The notes under the pieces were generated by a model. That model was given only the letters and a program-made list of their open reading frames with translations, searched no databases and was not told the origin of the DNA. Positions 45,403 to 58,609 of a DNA stretch of 64,000 bases are shown piece by piece. This stretch comes from Nemophila menziesii. Taxonomy: Eukaryota > Streptophyta > Magnoliopsida > Boraginales > Hydrophyllaceae. The position numbers were made by a program, and so were the translations under genes. Numbering within the stretch: the first letter of the stretch is position 1; each line of letters opens with the position of its first letter. The stretch covers positions 5,642,001-5,706,000 of the forward strand of contig JARWIR010000043.1 in the NCBI GenBank assembly GCA_029959085.1. The letters run 5' to 3'.

Positions 45403-46490
45403 TTTTTTTGGACGAGTATACAAAAAAGAATAAACAAAAACCCCTATGTAGTTAGCTTATACCGACCCTCGAGAACTAGTGCAGTAGAGCGTCTGTAGGT
45501 ACATGTTCGTCTAGTGCCCTGTGTCTGGCTTTTTTTGCTAGTGTATCAGCCCCGAAATTGAACTTTCGTGGGATGTGCTTGAAATAAACTGGGTCCACTT
45601 CCCCGGCGAGTTTGTGTATGTGTCTGATCCGCGGTCTGAACTCCCACCCAGCTGCCGATACTTGCTAGATACCTTGAATAAGGTCAAGGTTATCAGAGAA
45701 ACCCGTCTTCTCCTTATTCGTCCATTGTCTCCCGATTTTGAGGGTTGTGATGATGGCTTGTGCTTCCCCTGCTTTGCTGTTATTACAACAGGTTGTCTTC
45801 ATGCATGCAATCCGTGAGCCATCATCTTTGTTGATTTGAATAACCCCGATTCCAGTGGGAAGATGTGCTTGTGTAAATGAGGCGTCACAAGTGAAAGCAA
45901 AAGTAGTATCGTGATCCCGGAATTCCATTGTTCCGGTGCCTGCTGCGTGAGTGGTGTCATTTGTAAACCAGTCGTTTCTGAAATTATCTCATCTGGGACT
46001 ATTTCCGAGTTATTATGACGGTTTTTCAACTTTGATTTCCATAAGTTCCAAATCATCAGTAGCATATATGAGATTACTACTTCCTTCTTCCAACCCCCTG
46101 CAGTATATAAGTCTACCATATCTAAGAACCATGACCCTATATCCATCTCAACTTGTTCCACGTCTACTTGTAATGCCGATCCTGCTCAGGTGAGCTTTGA
46201 AATCCCACTGGTGAGCAGCAGATGTTCCACGGTCTCCTGTTCTGCACAACACCATCTACAGTCACCTTGTACATCGCACATTCTTTTTTCTAGATTCCTA
46301 CCTGTCGGAATTGCATTATTACATGCTTTTCAAGTAAAGATTCTAACCTTTGTTGAAACGTTCGATCTCCAAATTGTTTTCCATAGTGCTCCACCCGTAG
46401 GTATGCCTGTGGATTGGTGAGGTTCTTCAAAGAGTCCATGGTCTGTAAGAACCTTGTACCATGTTTTTGTCATGTATTCCAATAAAAGTA
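45403..46490 (-). mobile_element. LINE-4: 5'-truncated LINE 3' end
   Basis: Minus-strand LINE tail. A short poly(A) is seen as T's at 45403-45410. The element retains part of the zf-RVT region and the RNase H-like domain only. The upstream limit near 46490 is where similarity to LINE-3 stops (MTKTWYKVL segment). I found no clear target duplication. Confidence 0.75.
45470..46440 (-). pseudogene. LINE-4 ORF2 C-terminus: zinc motif and RNase H-like domain
   Basis: Reading right to left: an RSNVSTKVRIF segment with a Cys-rich stretch (around 46250-46330), then WNLWKSKLKNRHNN. The RNase H-like part (45665-45928) has CDASF, a GEAQAI segment and FSDNLDLIQGI, followed by IPRKFNFGADTLAK in the next part. 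These correspond to the catalytic Asp, Glu, Asp and late Asp of plant LINE RNase H. Stops and at least one frameshift separate the pieces. Confidence 0.8.
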
Positions 46491-47404
46491 TTGTGAACCA
46501 GCAATACTAAATACGAGCCACCAAATCTGAGGATTGTTTTTTTTCAAAAAAAGAAAAAAGAAAAAACCGACAGTTTTTCCTTGTTGTGGTTGGTTTTCAC
46601 TTCAGTAGCGTAGTTCTGTTATTATATAAATACTTACCTTACGTTTGAGATTTAAATACAAAATCAGAATCATTGTATTGATGGTTAGACAAATGTTACA
46701 AGCTTTTCCAATATACAAATGATGAAATTGAAGAGTCTTTAATTGGTCAAGTATGAAATGGAAGACTCGAATTCAATTGATGTTGATGGAAACCTGAATC
46801 CGTGTATTTTCGGATTGGCAAATCATGGTCATAGTCTCATTGAAATTTGGTGATAAGTGCATGTTGTTTAACGGGTTCACACTACCATTTCTGTAAAGCA
46901 AACGAAAACTTCATCACTAGATTAGATATTTCTTTGTTGACAAAAAAAAATTAGATATTTCTTTGAAGGTAAATAAGTAATAGGGATACGGATCTAAGAT
47001 TATTTTTTTAATGATCTATAAAATTAAAAAGAAACTAGTAATGTTTGGAGAATCATTTAAAAAGCAATATTTATTTTTAGAAAAAAATTGGTGGCGAATA
47101 TTTAAACATGGAAATGTTTTAATTTTTACCAACATTTTTTTTAATATATAGGAGATCCATTTTAGACTCGAAATTATTTTGACTCATAAAATTCGATCTA
47201 AACCTTCAATTTTTACAAAATAGTCTAACCACTAAACTACCTATTAATCTTTTTACCAATATTGTTTTGCCTAAAAAAACCACAAACTTTTACTGCATCA
47301 TGCGACTGAGGACCCCTCCTCTGGTCCACCCTTGAGTAGTTACTAGGTAAGTTTTATATAAAGGAAGAAATTTATTAAAATAATTTAGGGATAAATCATC
47401 TAAG
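46491..47404. other. Spacer between LINE-4 and LINE-3
   Basis: A+T-rich DNA with no gene, repeat or element that I recognise. Confidence 0.4.
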
Positions 47405-47409
47405 AACTC

Positions 47410-50383
47410 TTTTTTTTTTTGGTCAACCGAACTCACAAAAGACTATAAGCGGATTAACCAATCCCAAGTCTCGAAAAACTGTGGGGCAGTCCCCCACTTC
47501 TAGAATGAATCGACGCCGCTTGCCTAGTATTACGCGCAGCTTTATCAGCCAGTCCATTCAGACACTGAGGGATATGTGTGAATGTCAAATCACAATGCCC
47601 CTCAGCAATCTTACCGATCCGACTGATGAAAGGCCTGACCTTCCACCACGTTACTGGCAACGACTTGATACCTTGAATTAACTCAAGGTTATCTTAGCAG
47701 ATCACGGTCTTGCAGTTCTGGTGATTCATACTAAGTAGGGTGGCCTCTAACACTGTTGATGCCTCCCCTTCAACAACCGAGTCCGTCCAGACAGCCTTGG
47801 TGAAGGTGACCCGTCTCCCCGACTGTGTATGTCGTTGAACTATTCCAATCCCTCCAATCTCCGGTGGTGATACAAAAGATGTGTCACACGTATATACATA
47901 TTGAGTATCTCGAAGCTCCTCGCTGTTCCAAAAGTCTGGTGCTGGTATCCTTGTCATCTGTTGCCTCGGTTGAGGCTGGTTTGTCCAAAGTGGGCCAAAG
48001 AGATCCTTCATTCCTGCAATGATGTTTTGAATAACCGTATTCGGTTTAATGTTAGTGTTCTCGTGGACCATTTTCATTTTTGATTTCCAAATATTCCACA
48101 GAGTAAGTTGTATGTATGCCATGAAGATGTCAGGATCCCAGGACTAGCTATCCATGTTATCACATATTTCCATAATCCAGTCACCAATAGAAATCGGTTC
48201 CTCTTCAGGAATCCTTATCTGCATAGTCGTTCCTGCCCAAACCTGTTTAGAGAAGTTACAGCAAAGGAGCAGGTGTGCCACTGTATCTGTCTGGTTTTCG
48301 CACCAGTTACACTTGTTAGTATCACAACAATGTCGGTAGTACAAGTTTTGTTTTGTTGGTAAGAGGTTCTGACATGCCTTCCACGTGAACGATCAAACTT
48401 TGTTAGCAACATTTGATTTCCAGACTCGCTTCCATAATCGCGGATTACTAATCTCCGCTTGTCTCGACGTTTGTGCCTTTTCACCGGCTGAACCCTGCAT
48501 AAGTGTTTTGTATCCTGTCTTAGTTGTGTACATACCTGATTTTGAATGCGGCCACACAAAAGTATCTTGGTCCTCAGTATTAAGTAACGGAATCTTTCGA
48601 ATTTCTCCATGCACAGGTGTCGGTATCTCATTATCAATCTTTTCCCAATCTCACCCGTTCTTCTGTTCATTCATTAGTTGATCCACTGTTTCCAGATTCG
48701 TATTTTGTGGTTTCTGTTTTATAATTCCAGATTGGAGCCATCTATGTTGCCATATATTAGTAGATTCACCATTGCCAATTTGAATAATCCCTTCGTGGAC
48801 CAGTAAATCCCTCCCCTCGAGAAGGCTGGCCCATGACCAAGTTTTATTTTGTCTAAGTTTCACTTCTAAAAAGGAACAGTGTGGATAATATATTCCTTTC
48901 AGAAGCTGTGCTACCAGCGAATCCGGATTACTCAACACTTTCCAAGCCTGTGCTGCCAGTAGTGCAGTATTAGCCTTCTTAAGATCCCTGAATCCATGCC
49001 ACCGACCACCTTAGCAATTGTCATCTTCTCCCATTCTAGCCAATGAATTTTCCTTTTTTCCAATGAGTTCCACCAAAACCGCGCTATAATCGACGTAAGT
49101 TTCTTGCAGAAGCCAATGGGGAACGAAAATATAGACATAGCATAACCGGGTATAGCCTGTAGTACAGCTTTGATAAGAACCTCCTTTCCTCCTTCAGAGA
49201 GGAGTTTCACAATCCATCCTTGTGCTTTTTTAAAAACCTTATCTACTATCCAATTCAACGTTTCCATCCTTGATCGTTTATGGCACAACGGGATACCTAG
49301 ATATTTCCCTAAATCCCGCTTTTCCTGAATTTGTAATCGAGTTGTAACTTGTACCTTCAGCTCGTCCGGTGTCTGTTTGCTAAAGTAAACCGAGGATTTA
49401 TTGAAGTTAACTCGCTGACCGGAACATCTGCAGTACGTGTCAATACATTCCTGAAATTCTTCCAATTCGATACCATGTAAAGATAAAAAGAAAAGTGAAT
49501 CATCCGCAAAAAGAAGGTGGGAGATAACGGGACAGTTACGTGTTATCCGAATGCCCGAAATACATCCCTATTGCACTTTCGTCTCAATTAATGATATCAG
49601 TGATTCAGTTAATAAGGCAAAAAGTAAAGGTGATAGTGGCTCTCCTTGTCGAAGCCCCTGTCCAGAATGAAAAGGGGGTTGCCTTTGTCCATTAATATTC
49701 AATTGAAATGTTACCGTAGAGATACAGTTCCAGATCCAGTCAACCCACTGTTGTGCAAATCCAAGTTTGATTAGTAAGACTCGGAGGAAGTCCTACCGGA
49801 CTTGATCATATGCTTTAGCCATATCTAATTTAATTGCTGCAAAGCACCTCTGGTCCTTAAGGTTTCGTTTCATAAAGAAGGAGATTTCCTGAGCAATGAG
49901 GATGTTGTCCTAAATAGACCGTCCTTTTATGAAAGCCGATTGTGTTGGTGACGTAATCTGGTTTATAATACTTTGGAGTCCGTTTGCCAAAATTTTGGCA
50001 ATGACTTCATACACAAAGTTAACACAGGAGATAGGTCGATAATCCCCAAATCCTATTTGATTGTCTCCCTTGGGAATAAGTGTGATTAATGTCTCGTTGA
50101 GCGATGTAAGCGGTGTATTATTTGTGAAGAAATCAATAACCAAATTTACCAAGTACTCTCTAATGATATCCCAGTATTCGTGAAAAATTTTACCGTTAAG
50201 CCCATCGGGTGCTGGTGCTTTTGACGCACTGAGGTCAAAAGCCGCCTTTTTAACTTCCTCCCGATCAGGTTTCTTGGTCAGTGCCTCATTCATCGCCGGT
50301 GTGACTTTCGTTGAAATATTCCTTAGTGCCTCTTCAAGCTCCGTAGGTTCCTGCTCAGCTAATAGTCTAGTATAGTAATGGTT
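47410..50383 (-). mobile_element. LINE-3: 5'-truncated LINE
   Basis: Minus strand. Poly(A) is seen as T's at about 47409-47420. It extends upstream through RNase H, zinc motif and reverse transcriptase to NHYYTRLLAEQEP at about 50383, where homology stops before the endonuclease. The target duplication could not be identified. Same lineage as LINE-2 and LINE-4. Confidence 0.85.
47454..50375 (-). pseudogene. LINE-3 ORF2: reverse transcriptase, zinc motif, RNase H
   Basis: Reverse transcriptase: KAPAPDG, a FGDYRPIS core and SAFIKGRS (49910-50293); a KLDMAKAYD segment near 49810-49840; LRQGEP near 49660; and LFADDS at about 49493-49515, so the catalytic aspartates survive. Downstream are CNWCENQTDTVAHLLLCC (zf-RVT, 48250-48320), WNIWKSKMK, and an RNase H-like part with CDTSF, GEAS and DNLELIQGI interrupted by one stop at 47694, ending LNGLADKAAR. 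Several stops and shifts occur, for example at about 49907, 49570 and 48390. Confidence 0.88.
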
Positions 50384-51717
50384 TAATTGTTTTTTAATTA
50401 TTTCACTATAAATATAATTAGGGTCAAATATCCAATTTTTTCAAATTTTAACTTTTTATATAGTAATTTTTCCTAATTTCTAATTTTAATTTCCCAAATC
50501 TGGAAAATCTATCTTCTAACTTTAATTTAATAATTTTATTATTTATATATGAGACAATTACCATAACCATCCTAGGAGGTGTTGATATTGACCTTAAAAG
50601 TCATGTCTAATATAAGTGACATGATAGACAATAATACCCTCACTAAATTTTCCCACCAAAAAAACCTGACAAAATTTTCCCACTAAAAATTTTTCGGCCA
50701 ACTTTTCTGGCTAAATTTTTTTTCGACCAAACAAAATTTCGACCAATATTTATGTGTTGTTATTTGGTGGGAAAAATCCCACCAAATTATATTCGGAAGT
50801 CTATGTTGTTTGGAAGATAAAAATCTCACCGATTTTGGTCTATTTTGTTATTATTTACCGAATTACTTTTAGGTTTATACATTAGGGTTTGTATTGTTGT
50901 TCGGTTAATCGAATCCCACCAAACTATATTTGGAGGTTTATGTTGGTTGGTGGTAAAAAATCCACCAAATTATATTTGAATACATATCTATAAGTATAAC
51001 AAGAGGTATGAAATGATTATCACTTTATAACACACGGCCTAATTATATATTTCTAATGAAGAGCTCTTACTAGAGAGCAGAATAATATATATGTGTAACC
51101 ACTAAAGAAATAGAAGTTTACAAAAGGCTGATCTAAGAAAAACAAAGAAAGATGGTGGATGAAGGTCATTTGCAGCTCACACAATTCATCTCTAGCGATA
51201 TTTAAACCATTTGGCACTCTAGCGATTCTTATCTTTGAATTTTGACAAAAAGACTCATCTTTTTATCACATAAATTTACAAACCTGCACAAATTTATCAA
51301 AAAACTAAATTTAATGGTACCAAAGCTTTCAACAATTAACATGAAAACTTAAACTTAGCGGATTATTGTATGAATTAAGGAAATGAGGAGGCTCGGATCA
51401 TTTATTGATAAGAGTAAGAATCTGATATATGTAATGACTGCAATACCTGAAAATTCAAGGGTACCTTGCCATTATATATACAAGTCAAGATCTCAATACT
51501 ATATAGATATATAAATATCATCACTGCCTCTTAACCTTTCTTACATATTAATGAACCCAGAGATAGTATTATAAAGTAGCATCAACATCAACATCAACAT
51601 CAATAACATAAAAACATCATTCATAAGAGCAATAAACACCATTCAACTATTCTACTTTCATTTTCCTTTTCTTCTTCATCTTCTTCTATTTTTGAACAAT
51701 CAGCAATTTTTGATACA

Positions 51718-52132
51718 GTAGTCTCACAAAATTTCTGACCTCATAAAGATTAAGAAATAACATGAGTAATACCCAAATGGATTTGAGTAATCAGCTACTG
51801 TATCCAAATAGTAGTATCAAATTGCACTAATGTGGATGATTCAGAGGTATCAATAAATTCAATTTCAACTAAGAGCTGTAATGCAGAAATTGAGTTGCAT
51901 AATCTAAAACAAGAGCTTCATTTTATGAAACAGTAACTTAAAGAGTAGTCTCACAAACTTTTTGACCTCATAAAGAGTAAGAAATAACATGAGTAATACC
52001 CAAATGGATTTGAGTAATAAACTATTGTATCCAAATAGTAGTATCAAATTGCAATAATGTGGGTGATTCAGAGGTATCAATAAATTCAATTTCACCTAAG
52101 AGCTGTAATGCAGAAATTGAGCTGCATAATCT
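51718..52132. repeat. 189-bp direct duplication
   Basis: Copies at 51718-51906 and 51944-52132, offset 226 bp, more than 90% alike by eye. They start AGTAGTCTCACAAA and end GCATAATCTA. No coding function seen. Confidence 0.88.
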
Positions 52133-52316
52133 ATTCAACTGGATAATTTTCCCAAATTGATAGGCAGAAAACCTAGATTATATCGTTATAATCCACTACA
52201 TTCTAATCATTTAAAATCAAAAAAATAGTATAATTATAGTCGTATTAACATCAATTGCAAATCAAACCCTAGAAAATTGAAAAGAATAAAAATGAAGAAA
52301 CAAACTGATACTTGTC

Positions 52317-52420
52317 TTTGATTTCATTGAGCCGCACACCATAGGTTCTCGATTTCTTATCGTCATTGGAATATTCCGCTATTGATGTGTTATAATTCAA
52401 AAATATTGAAAGTTTATTGT
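52317..52420 (-). other. Possible first exon of a host gene
   Basis: On the minus strand an open stretch reads EYSNDDKKSRTYGVRLNEIKDK in one frame and MTIRNREPMVCGSMKSKT in another. It ends at ACAA/GTATCAG, a tolerable splice-donor match. The G+C-richer upstream DNA (52430-52760) could be a 5' region. No downstream exon or known domain was found, so this is only a lead. Confidence 0.15.
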
Positions 52421-53684
52421 CAAGACGCTTCGATTGAGATTTTTTACGGTGGTTATAGAGGCGGCGGCGTTGATTGAGGTGTCTTGGTTGTGATTTGTGT
52501 GGTGACTTGGTTAGGATTCAGGCGGTACTGGTGGAGAAGCAGATTGACGTGGAGTGGAGATGAGATTTGAAGTTAGCCGAGATGAGACTTGGAGTTTAGC
52601 GATTGAAATTAACGAATTAGCATATAAAACCATTGCTAAAAGCCAAAAAAATGGTGGTGGTGGTGGTTGTGGTGGTGTCGTGTATGGCTGCGGAGGCGAC
52701 GATCCGAGTTTTGAAGTATGGGGCTGTGATAGTGGGCTTATTACGGGGAGAAGAAAGAATGTCCAGTGAGTTATATGTTAATATTAAAATTAAAACAGCG
52801 GTATATTTGGTACATATATTTTTTAGGACTTTTATAGACAATGTTATATGAAGGGATGGGAGAGGGATATTATTGTTAGATTTGGGGTGTAGGTGGTAAT
52901 AATTCCTTTATATATCTTAAAAAATATTAAAAAAATATATTTAATAATAAAATTTAATTATTGTTTTCAAAAAATTATAATTTTCAAAAAATATATTATT
53001 TATTTCTTTAAGAATGTGTAAATTTGTTACTTTATTATTTAAAATTTTAGAAATTTATGAAATAACCTTCTTAAAGTACTATGCACAATCTACATTCAAA
53101 TTAAGTAAACAAAGGGAATTAAAAGGGAGTCAATAATCCGCCTTCTTCCCAATATTTTGAATTTTCACTATTAGTTTGTGAATGTTTTATTAAGATCCTA
53201 CCGGTATTCCAAGTTGGAATGGAGCAAGATTCCAATGGTGACTTTGGGTATGGGCAAGCTATAAAGTAGAAAAACTCAACAATGGGAGCGCACTGATCAA
53301 GAGTAGCAGGCATTTGGAGCAAATTAAGAAGTTGGGTAAATGAGATTATCAAGAATCCAACAAGTTATCAGAAGGAATGCTAATGATGAAGGATTTCGTG
53401 AATTGGAAAGGGGAAGCAATTGTTGCGCAATGTCTCATTTATTGGAAACGATTTTTACCTTTTTTAATTTCAAGTTTTACTTCAAGGAAATTAAAGAGAA
53501 ATTAACACATTTTTTTGTTTCTTTTTATTAACTTTCTAGATTTATGATAAAAGATATGGCTATCAAGACTTGTTGTTGGAGGCTCTTCTGTCTTATACAA
53601 ACAAGCAAGCATTGGCATTGTTCATAATCGTCTCGCAAACAACAGAGACTCTACATTTTAAGGACTAAAGTTGACATCATTATA

Positions 53685-54704
53685 GTGAAGAGGCATAAGT
53701 ACTTATTACTAAAAATAAGAGTTAAGGACTTCTTTGAGGATAACAACTGCAGTAGGTCAAGTATGGAAGTGTGTAAGTTATTAATTGCAGGTATTCTGAA
53801 TGGTTTCCCACACCAGACTAGGTATGGTTATCATTACTTTCTCTTCTTATGTAGTATTTACAGGAGCAAATGTATTCCCAAGGCTCATAAGTATCATGCC
53901 GAGTCTCTTCATATCTGCCTTAGCATTCTCTCTTCTTATATCATAAAAGTTTCAGGCCTGTGTCAAAAACCAAATTCCACTTCAATCACTTATCTCCACT
54001 TTCATGTTACGAGTCTTTTCTTTTCAACAATCATGGCGACGAGGGATAGACACGCCTTACCCCTCATTCCTTATGATGGAAAAAATATACAAAGTCTTGG
54101 ATTTATTCAGATTGGAACAAAAACTCGAGTAATAGATAACCTAGGAGATGAAACTGCATTTATGTTTTGCGTGTTTGAGGATGTTAAAGTGCTTGAGGAT
54201 GTTAAAGTGTTTGATGTTGGGTTCAGCAAACATATAGGCGAGAAGTGAGATGTACAATGGGATTTTATATTGACAGAGGTTGAACGAAGGGTTTTCAAAC
54301 TGGAAGTTCAAGATGATAAAGAATATAAAAGAATCTGGGAGCTTAGGCTAGGGAATTTTCTGAAAATGCATGCAAGTTTTACTGAATGGCCACAACTACT
54401 TATGGATCATGAAGTGGAGGAGCGTTACTCCTCAATCTGCGTTCAAGATAAAGGTCTACCTTTCGTGCAAAACAATGTCAACACTGTTCTAGCCCTTGAA
54501 ATATTCTTTATGGATATTGAAGTTGTAGATTACCCGGAGGTTGTGCTTGAAGATGTTATGGTACTTCGCTTTAGGTCAAATTGACGTGGACTAGCCTCTT
54601 CCTCCAGGTGTGTATATTTTGCAAGAGGATGGTATCGCATGGATCATGTCCCAATACGAAAGTGTTGGGCTCCTTTGCTTTAATTATGGTTGCATAGGCC
54701 ATAA
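53685..54704 (+). pseudogene. LINE-2 ORF1, 5' part up to the zinc knuckle
   Basis: RNA-binding ORF1 remnant. Open frames at 53685-54248 and 54270-54584 give a weak ORF1-like sequence (LPLIPYDGKNIQSLGFIQIG; EWPQLLMDHEVEERY). The last piece, YESVGLLCFNYGCIGHKY, is the start of a CCHC zinc knuckle preceded by the typical YE...LLCF context. The second Cys is now Tyr. The frame is broken at 54705 by solo LTR K. Confidence 0.6.
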
Positions 54705-54709
54705 GTATG

Positions 54710-56276
54710 TGGTGGTCCTATGTGTGTTCTAAAATAAATGCAAAAGTAATTGAACCACAACCGCAAGTGTACGGTTGTCCCAAGTAGTAATAAGTGATCT
54801 AGGATCGTTCGCAGGGACGGTTTGTTAACTACAATGCTTATCGAATAATGAATGATTGCACTTATGAAAGCAAGTAAAAGTTTTAATGATTGATTGTTTG
54901 TTTTTATTATTTCTAAGTAATGAAAGACTAAATGGAATATGCAATTAAATACTAAGACGCAAGTAAATAAATGTAAAACGCAAATATGAAATGGTAGCAC
55001 TTGAGAACGCAAGGGATCCTCCTAATTCTATTTCATAACCTATTCTGTTTAAGGGTTAAATCGGTCAATTACAATGGTCGGGATTCTAAATTCCTTATAC
55101 CCCCGTTAGGGTAGACTATAAGGCTATCCTAGAGTGTCACTAGTCCCGTCAGGGTAACTATGATCCACTTTTAGATGTTTAAGTTAACTACCACATTGGC
55201 CCTAAAATTAGCTAAGTTCGTCAGAATCAATAGCTTCTATTTTAGATTAAATAAATATTTCCGTACCTAAACCCTCCGCCAGGATGATCCACACGCCACA
55301 TATGTGGAATAGCCTAGATACTAACACCTGTTCTTAGTTAGCTACTCTAAAAACAGTAAATAATCTCAATTTATTGAAAAGAGTAAAAGACCCAATTTAA
55401 TTTAATTTAACAGAAACCCAAATTCAGGCATAGAAATTCGATAGAATTGGGATTCACCCATAAAGCATTCTCAAGCACTATAATGGAATTAGCTCATATT
55501 AATTGAAAAGAAAACTAAATTAAATAAAATGGAGTTCATATTGTCTTACAAAATTAAAGATAAAAGAAACCTAATTTTCGGAATTGGAATGGCTGAGAAC
55601 GGAGATATAGACCCTCTCCAGCTCTTGCAGCTTCTTCTTTCTTCTTTCTGTTGCTTCTCTCTGATGTTTTTAATTGTAAAGAATGAATTGTTTTCAAAAT
55701 AGAAGTCAAAGGCCCCTTTTATATGTGGAAAAACGGATTAGGGCTTGGACTTAAGAATAAATCACTAATTAAATGTCCAAGCCCAATTTCTAAGCCCAAA
55801 ATCCCGTAACTGCTGCATCACCTTCACTAAAACGGCTTTTCCCGCTTCGTTATAACTCCGATTGACCTGAAATCACTTGCTAAAGTTCCGTAACTCGATA
55901 AGGAATCTAATCTCTTCAAGGGTCAGCGGCTAAATCATCTCTTAAGCGCCTCGAAATCAGAAATCTTTGGCCTGGAAAACAGATTTGCACCTCTAAAAAC
56001 AAATTCTTTCGGGATTTATCTTCAAGTCTTGACTCCATATCACGATCTTTGACTCTCTTCTCGGATTCCATTCCTAGCTAATATTCAAAACCTACAAACT
56101 TTTCACTAAAATATACAAGATTACGCGCAAAAGTTTAATAAATTAAATATACTATAAATAAAATAGAAAATCCAGATTATTGCATTTTTTACTCAAAAGT
56201 CTATCAAAATATTCAATTAAACATAAAAAATGATGTCTCCCAAGGGTCGAAAATAAGAACAATTAGGGAGACATCA
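54710..56276 (-). mobile_element. Solo LTR K (Ty3 family, minus strand)
   Basis: A complete 1567-bp LTR, minus strand from TGATGTCTCCC (56276) to GGACCACCA (54710). Flanked by GTATG (54705-54709 and 56277-56281). The hairpin at the LTR start has a perfect 11-bp stem. Four CCCGTCAGGG-type motifs occur at 55100, 55145, 55219 and 55276. It interrupts the LINE-2 ORF1 zinc knuckle. Confidence 0.94.
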
Positions 56277-56281
56277 GTATG

Positions 56282-57354
56282 GCTAATGTACGGTGCAAGT
56301 TATCATAGACATAAAGGATTTCAATCTTAGAAGGAAGACAAATTGGAGTGTTGAGAACATTGCGAGATTTCCCCCAAGTAAACCCATTTCTGAAATTCGG
56401 AAGAGGTCAGTTGGAGGTTTTGCAGGTCTTAGGGAGCAGATTAGCTAGATTCGTGAAGGTACTGCAGACATAGATACCGTGAATTAGAGGGTTAACACGA
56501 TATATCAAAGAGGCAACCAGGATAGAGATTTGGGAGGGTATGATTAGGAAATGAGTTTTAGAGAAAAAAAGAGACTACTTAAGGAGAGATCAATGTTTCG
56601 GTAACAGGGAAAACAATAGAGCGTTTAAAGAAAACTGGAGAAAAGAAGAGGTGTGGGGTACTGGTAAGAAAAAATCATCTATGGAAAAACTCACAGGGCT
56701 TCTAAGAGTGAGAAAGGGAGTGGCAGTAAACTTCAAGGCAATAGGTTCATTCACCTCGCAGAGCTTGATGAAGAAGGCAATCTTGAAGGAAATATTCAAG
56801 AGAAGGAGAAAGAACTGGAGAATTTTTCGGATGTTGATGATTAGAGCAGTTTCATCCTCAGAAGCAAAAGAAAATCTGCAACTCAAGAGAAAGGAGATGA
56901 ACATAGGCTCAGAAGGAATTCAAAAGAGAAAATGAATATTCTAAAGTGCATGAAGGAATATATTGATAGTGTTTGTGGCAAGAAAGATATAAGGACATCA
57001 CCTAAGGATCTCGAAAATCGTAAGAAACTAGTGATCAAGGAAAAGGAGGTTATAGAAACCAACAACTCACTAATTTTTGTTACAGATGGTAGCCACAAAG
57101 GTTTTCTGTTTGAGAAAGGTAATGAGGATGGAGAAGAGGACATGGAGGCTAAATTTACTGATGCAGATGTTGATGATCATTGAGATTCGGATAATGAGGA
57201 AGATATTGTGGAGATTAGTGACGATAAAAGCAAAAGAACTTGGAGCGGGTACGAGGAAGACACTGTGATGGATGAGGAGAATAATGGTAAAGTTGAGGAG
57301 GAGAGAACCCCAAAAAAAATCCAAAAGGATAGTGGTCATCCTTCAATGATGTCC
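56282..57354 (+). pseudogene. LINE-2 ORF1, 3' part
   Basis: Continues the zinc knuckle (final Cys in TGT at about 56287, after a stop) into a Lys/Arg/Glu-rich tail. The frames 56651-56935 and 56932-57183 are basic then acidic, as expected of an ORF1 C-terminus, but no domain confirms them. Confidence 0.5.
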
Positions 57355-58240
57355 GCCAATACGATATAAGTCTTTTGTTTTGGAACTGTCAAGTCATACG
57401 AACAGCCTTGATAGTTTCGTGTCTTAAGTCCGTTGTTGATCGTTTTAAGCCTTGTGTCACGGTATTTTGTCAGGCCATGCTTAGATAGGTTGACTCACAA
57501 GATACCATTCGTAGTTTTCATTTCAACAAATCTTTTGTTTTTTATCCCACTAGTTTTGCCTTTCATTCCGGATAATTTTTTGTCTTGTGGCACTCTTTTG
57601 TGCAACTTGTCGTCTCCTTTTGTTATTCCGTTCCTGGTTTTAGATATTAATGAATTGTCCTTTAAATATTACATTGTGTGTATTTATGTGCCTGACAATT
57701 TTGATGATAGGTTACGAGTTTGGGATAAAATTACCCAATGGAGCAATACTATTAAGGACATGTGGCTAATTATTGGAGATTTTAGTGATGTGCTTAATAT
57801 TAATGAAAAATTTAGTACTGATCCTGTTAATTTTAACCATATGAATAAATTTAAAAAAATTTACTATCAATAATCGACTTATAGACATTAATTCTCACGG
57901 GTGTTTCTATACATAGTCTAATAGGCAAACAAGGGACAAATTGGTGAAAACAAAAATAGATAGAGGACTAGCAACGTATGAATGGAGCAATAAATTTTCA
58001 AAGGTAAATTTTTTTTATTCCAGCAGCAATAGGGTCGTACCACTCCCCCTTATTCTACAATTTGATCACACCTTGGGACAAGGGCTTAAGCAATTCAGAT
58101 TTGAGTCATCGTGGCTTGACAACTCACAATGTAGAGAAGTTGTGGACAGAGCATGGAGAGAACAAGGTTTCAAGTCGGCACTTCAAGAATTTGTATTCAA
58201 AAGATATAACACGATAAGATATTTGAAGAAATGGAACTGA
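57355..58240 (+). pseudogene. LINE-2 ORF2: endonuclease part
   Basis: Begins SLLFWNCQ (57369), matching the WNCRG start of plant LINE endonucleases. The frame 57433-57873 ends with IYVPDNFDDRLRVWDKI and WLIIGDFSDVLNINEKF, the GDFN catalytic block with Asn changed to Ser. The frame 57941-58240 covers KTKIDRGLATYEW and the end of the endonuclease, where the SDHxP motif is degraded (FDHTLG). Interrupted by stops. Confidence 0.8.
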
Positions 58241-58609
58241 AAAACGTTTAAAAATCATGAATCTCAAATAAAAACTTCAAGATAGACTCATCGAAATTAA
58301 AAAGATGAATCCCTCTCCTGAGAGAGATATCAAGAGGAAAATTGTATCAAAGATAAGATAAGGGTCGGACTCAATAGCGAAGAAAAACATTAGGTCGATA
58401 GAGCTAGGCAGAATCGGCTTACTTTTGGTGATTAAAACACTAAGTTTTCCACCTTTCCACTAATCAAAGAAGGAACTTAAACAAAATCATAAATATTAAG
58501 GATAATAATAATTTGTGGATTGATGACTAAGAAGAAGTTAAAAGTTGTTTTCAAAGTTTTCATACTAACATTTTTCATGCACAGGAACCAGTAGACAACA
58601 CTATGGAAA

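Larger units (their letters stand above)
50384..53103. other. Spacer with repeats and a possible host exon
   Basis: No complete gene. A perfect 11-bp hairpin (ATTTGGTGGGA, 50762-50787, loop AAAA) and related CCCACCAAA..ATAT..GG words recur at 50925 and 50960. A 189-bp duplication lies at 51718-52132. A G+C-richer block lies at 52430-52760. The ends (50400-50560 and 52860-53100) are A+T-rich. Confidence 0.45.

Noticed and set aside
45575..48681. Plus-strand open frames at 45575-45817, 46190-46420, 48108-48362 and 48385-48681
   Set aside because: They are antisense to LINE-3 and LINE-4 coding remnants, which show recognisable reverse transcriptase, zinc and RNase H motifs on the minus strand.
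47410..50383. Target duplication for LINE-3
   Set aside because: The flanks share only short A/T words; nothing beyond chance.
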